NCBI GenBank assembly: GCA_003979345.1
Contig: RYVZ01000007.1
Span: 50,520-114,519 of the forward strand
Direction: 5' to 3'
DNA from: Lachnospiraceae bacterium
Lineage (GTDB): Bacteria > Bacillota > Clostridia > Lachnospirales > Lachnospiraceae
DNA: 64,000 nt
Positions 62,742-64,000 of the stretch are shown here, piece by piece. Below the pieces are notes generated by a model, which did no database searches, had not been told where the DNA came from, and saw only the letters and a program-made list of their open reading frames with translations. Position 1 is the stretch's first letter; each line of letters starts with the position of its first letter. Both the position numbers and the translations under genes were made by a program.

Positions 62742-62915
62742 GTGATTCCTAAAACTGTACATGCAGACCGCATAGCACAGAATATTGATGTATTCGATTT
62801 TTCTTTATCTGATGAGGACATAGTTCAAATCAAACTACTTGATATCGGACACAGTGAAATCGTAAATCACTTCAATCCACAGTGGATAAAATCATTGCAT
62901 ACATGGCGAATCTAA
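62742..62915 (+). pseudogene. Aldo/keto reductase C-terminal remnant
   Basis: Reads VIPKTVHADRIAQNIDVFDF then SLSDEDIVQIKLLDIGHSEI and a stop at 62913. These are the last ~57 residues of an aldo/keto reductase; the barrel is missing. Confidence 0.75.
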
Positions 62916-62934
62916 TTTGTGATAAAAGCATAAG

Positions 62935-62974
62935 AAAAAGATACCATAGGTGTATTTAGCTATGGTATCTTTTT
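62935..62974. terminator. Strong bidirectional terminator
   Basis: AAAAAGATACCATA / TATGGTATCTTTTT, a perfect 14-base stem with a 12-base loop and A/T tails, between the reductase remnant and the convergent small gene. Confidence 0.9.
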
Positions 62975-62979
62975 CGATA

Positions 62980-63216
62980 TTATAAATCCAATGAATCTTC
63001 CGCATCTATCCACATTTGCATCGTTCCATCAAGATACAATCTTGCATATTCAAGCGGTTCATCAATGGCAAGCGCGTTCAACGCACAATCTGATCCGGGT
63101 GTAGTCTTTAAATTCTTTTCGGCATCCCAACAGTCAATGCGAAGCATATAGCCAGCACTGGTATATACATCAATGCTGTTTCTGTGTGGATTGTATTCTG
63201 CAAATATCGTTCTCAT
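62980..63216 (-). CDS. Small hypothetical protein (DUF6061-like)
   Basis: 78 residues, acidic C-terminus. Reads MRTIFAEYNPHRNSIDVYTS, SDCALNALAIDEPLEYARLY and LDGTMQMWIDAEDSLDL, like DUF6061 proteins of clostridia, often near mobile DNA. AAGGAG lies 9 bases upstream of the ATG. Function unknown. Confidence 0.7.
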   Translation of the reverse strand: MRTIFAEYNPHRNSIDVYTSAGYMLRIDCWDAEKNLKTTPGSDCALNALAIDEPLEYARLYLDGTMQMWIDAEDSLDL

Positions 63217-63723
63217 CGTATCAAATCTCCTTATCGTTCAATCAATCATTTGTTACAAAAATCAGAAGCATTTTAATCAGTTCACCATGTCGTTTTCATT
63301 TTGTGTTATACTGTTTTATAAGATTTTCTTTCCCTTGTATTTGCCCTTATCAGAGTCCGTAAACACTCATGGGACAATATAATACAAGGGAAACAATAAG
63401 GGAAAGCTCACCTGCGACAAACTTAGCGTTTTCAAGGGCTTGAGAGATATTTGATAATAAAATATAACAATTATTAAATCCCTTGGAATATATGAAATCT
63501 CAATTCTAAGTTGAATAAAATTATCGCAGTTTTGACTGTTGGGGAATACAACTTACATCATCAAGATACATTTTAACGAAGATACTGACTAGAACTTTAA
63601 GGACAGGCTATAGAGGCTGGTTATCAATGAAAGCCTTGAGAAAAGTCAGAAATAATCCACACCACCACTTGACAAATCTTATTAGAGGAAACGTGCTTTT
63701 ATCTTCTTTTGTCAAAAGCGTGC
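63217..63723. other. AT-rich intergenic region with an inverted repeat
   Basis: No gene recognised. TTTCCCTTGTATT (63329-63341) and AATACAAGGGAAA (63381-63393) are perfect complements 39 bases apart, a layout that could belong to a recombination site. A startless reading frame near 63580-63790 contains SMKALRKVRNN, which I cannot place. Confidence 0.45.
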
Positions 63724-63752
63724 TTGACAAAAAGACAACGCCGCGTTATACT
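63724..63752 (+). promoter_or_regulatory. Sigma-A promoter for the BlaI-type regulator
   Basis: TTGACA (63724-63729), 17-base spacer, TATACT (63747-63752), 42 bases upstream of ATG 63795. Confidence 0.75.
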
Positions 63753-63794
63753 TTGATCATCAACACTATGTTATACATCAAGGAGGTTGAACCC

Positions 63795-64000
63795 ATGATA
63801 CAGCAAATTTCCGACGCCGAACTTGAAATTATGAAAATCGTATGGGGAAACCCGGAGGAGGTGACGCTGTTCCCTTATATCATGGACGGGCTGGCGGCAA
63901 AAGGCAAACCGTGTCAAAAGAATACCTTGATTGTACTGCTGTCGCGGCTGATGAACAAGGGCTTTTTGAGCGCCAAGAAAATTGGCCGCCGCAACGAATA
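63795..64000 (+). CDS. BlaI/MecI/CopY-family repressor, 3'-partial
   Basis: First 68 residues only; the gene runs off the window. ISDAELEIMKIVWGNPEEVT and NTLIVLLSRLMNKGFLSAKK are the penicillinase-repressor winged helix. AAGGAGG lies 8 bases upstream. A BlaR1-like sensor may follow outside the window. Confidence 0.85.
   Translation, partial: MIQQISDAELEIMKIVWGNPEEVTLFPYIMDGLAAKGKPCQKNTLIVLLSRLMNKGFLSAKKIGRRNE

Overview
The window looks like a chromosome segment of an anaerobic Gram-positive gut clostridium, most likely a Lachnospiraceae. This rests on clostridial-type genes (ECF ThiT with a TPP riboswitch, asparagine synthetase A, a PurL/PurQ-type fused FGAM synthase, a FeoA-FeoA-FeoB cluster with a Cys-rich FeoB partner, M3 oligoendopeptidase, DegV), purine-rich Shine-Dalgarno sites and moderate GC. 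The assignment is inference; there is no rRNA to test it. I saw no tRNA, rRNA or CRISPR array.

Layout. 1-7 kb: end of an ABC exporter with an unusual PH-like/zinc-ribbon head, an M3 peptidase, thiT under a TPP riboswitch, a HAD phosphatase fused to an Arr-like N-terminal segment, and a CPBP protease. 7-13.6 kb: gltBD (glutamate synthase). 14-16.7 kb: a MerR regulator with an ABC-2 transporter. 16.8-22.3 kb: a decaying multidrug-efflux module (LysR, frameshifted MATE, cytidylate-kinase-like protein, an ABC exporter pair fused by an internal deletion) with a perfect CIRCE element in front of it. 22.3-33 kb: GH31 glycosidase, DegV, GNAT, methyltransferase, HAD proteins, HD hydrolase, asnA, and remnants of PIN, alpha/beta-hydrolase and ThuA genes. 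33-44.6 kb: a long cyclic-nucleotide-binding-domain protein, an OFA-type MFS carrier, TetR, purL, HAD, and an HxlR/flavodoxin divergent pair. 45-54.6 kb: carAB, a GGDEF-EAL protein, queH, argS. 54.6-61.5 kb: a gene graveyard followed by the iron locus (feoA, feoA, feoB, Cys-rich protein, a 26-residue membrane peptide, P-type ATPase remnant, DtxR-family repressor, HMA protein). 61.5-64 kb: AT-rich, rearranged DNA with a transposase remnant, a broken MATE gene and the start of a BlaI-type regulator.

The most interesting region is the iron locus. Five copies of one 16-bp palindrome, GTTAG-N6-CTAAY, precede feoA, feoB and the HMA gene, and a DtxR-family repressor is encoded in the same locus, so they look like its operators. 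Separately, three leaders in the locus share a two-hairpin structure whose stems differ in sequence but keep pairing; in one of them the outer helix covers the ribosome binding site of the 26-residue peptide. Other recurring signals are tandem repeats that straddle the stop codons of three unrelated genes and several families of intergenic palindromes.
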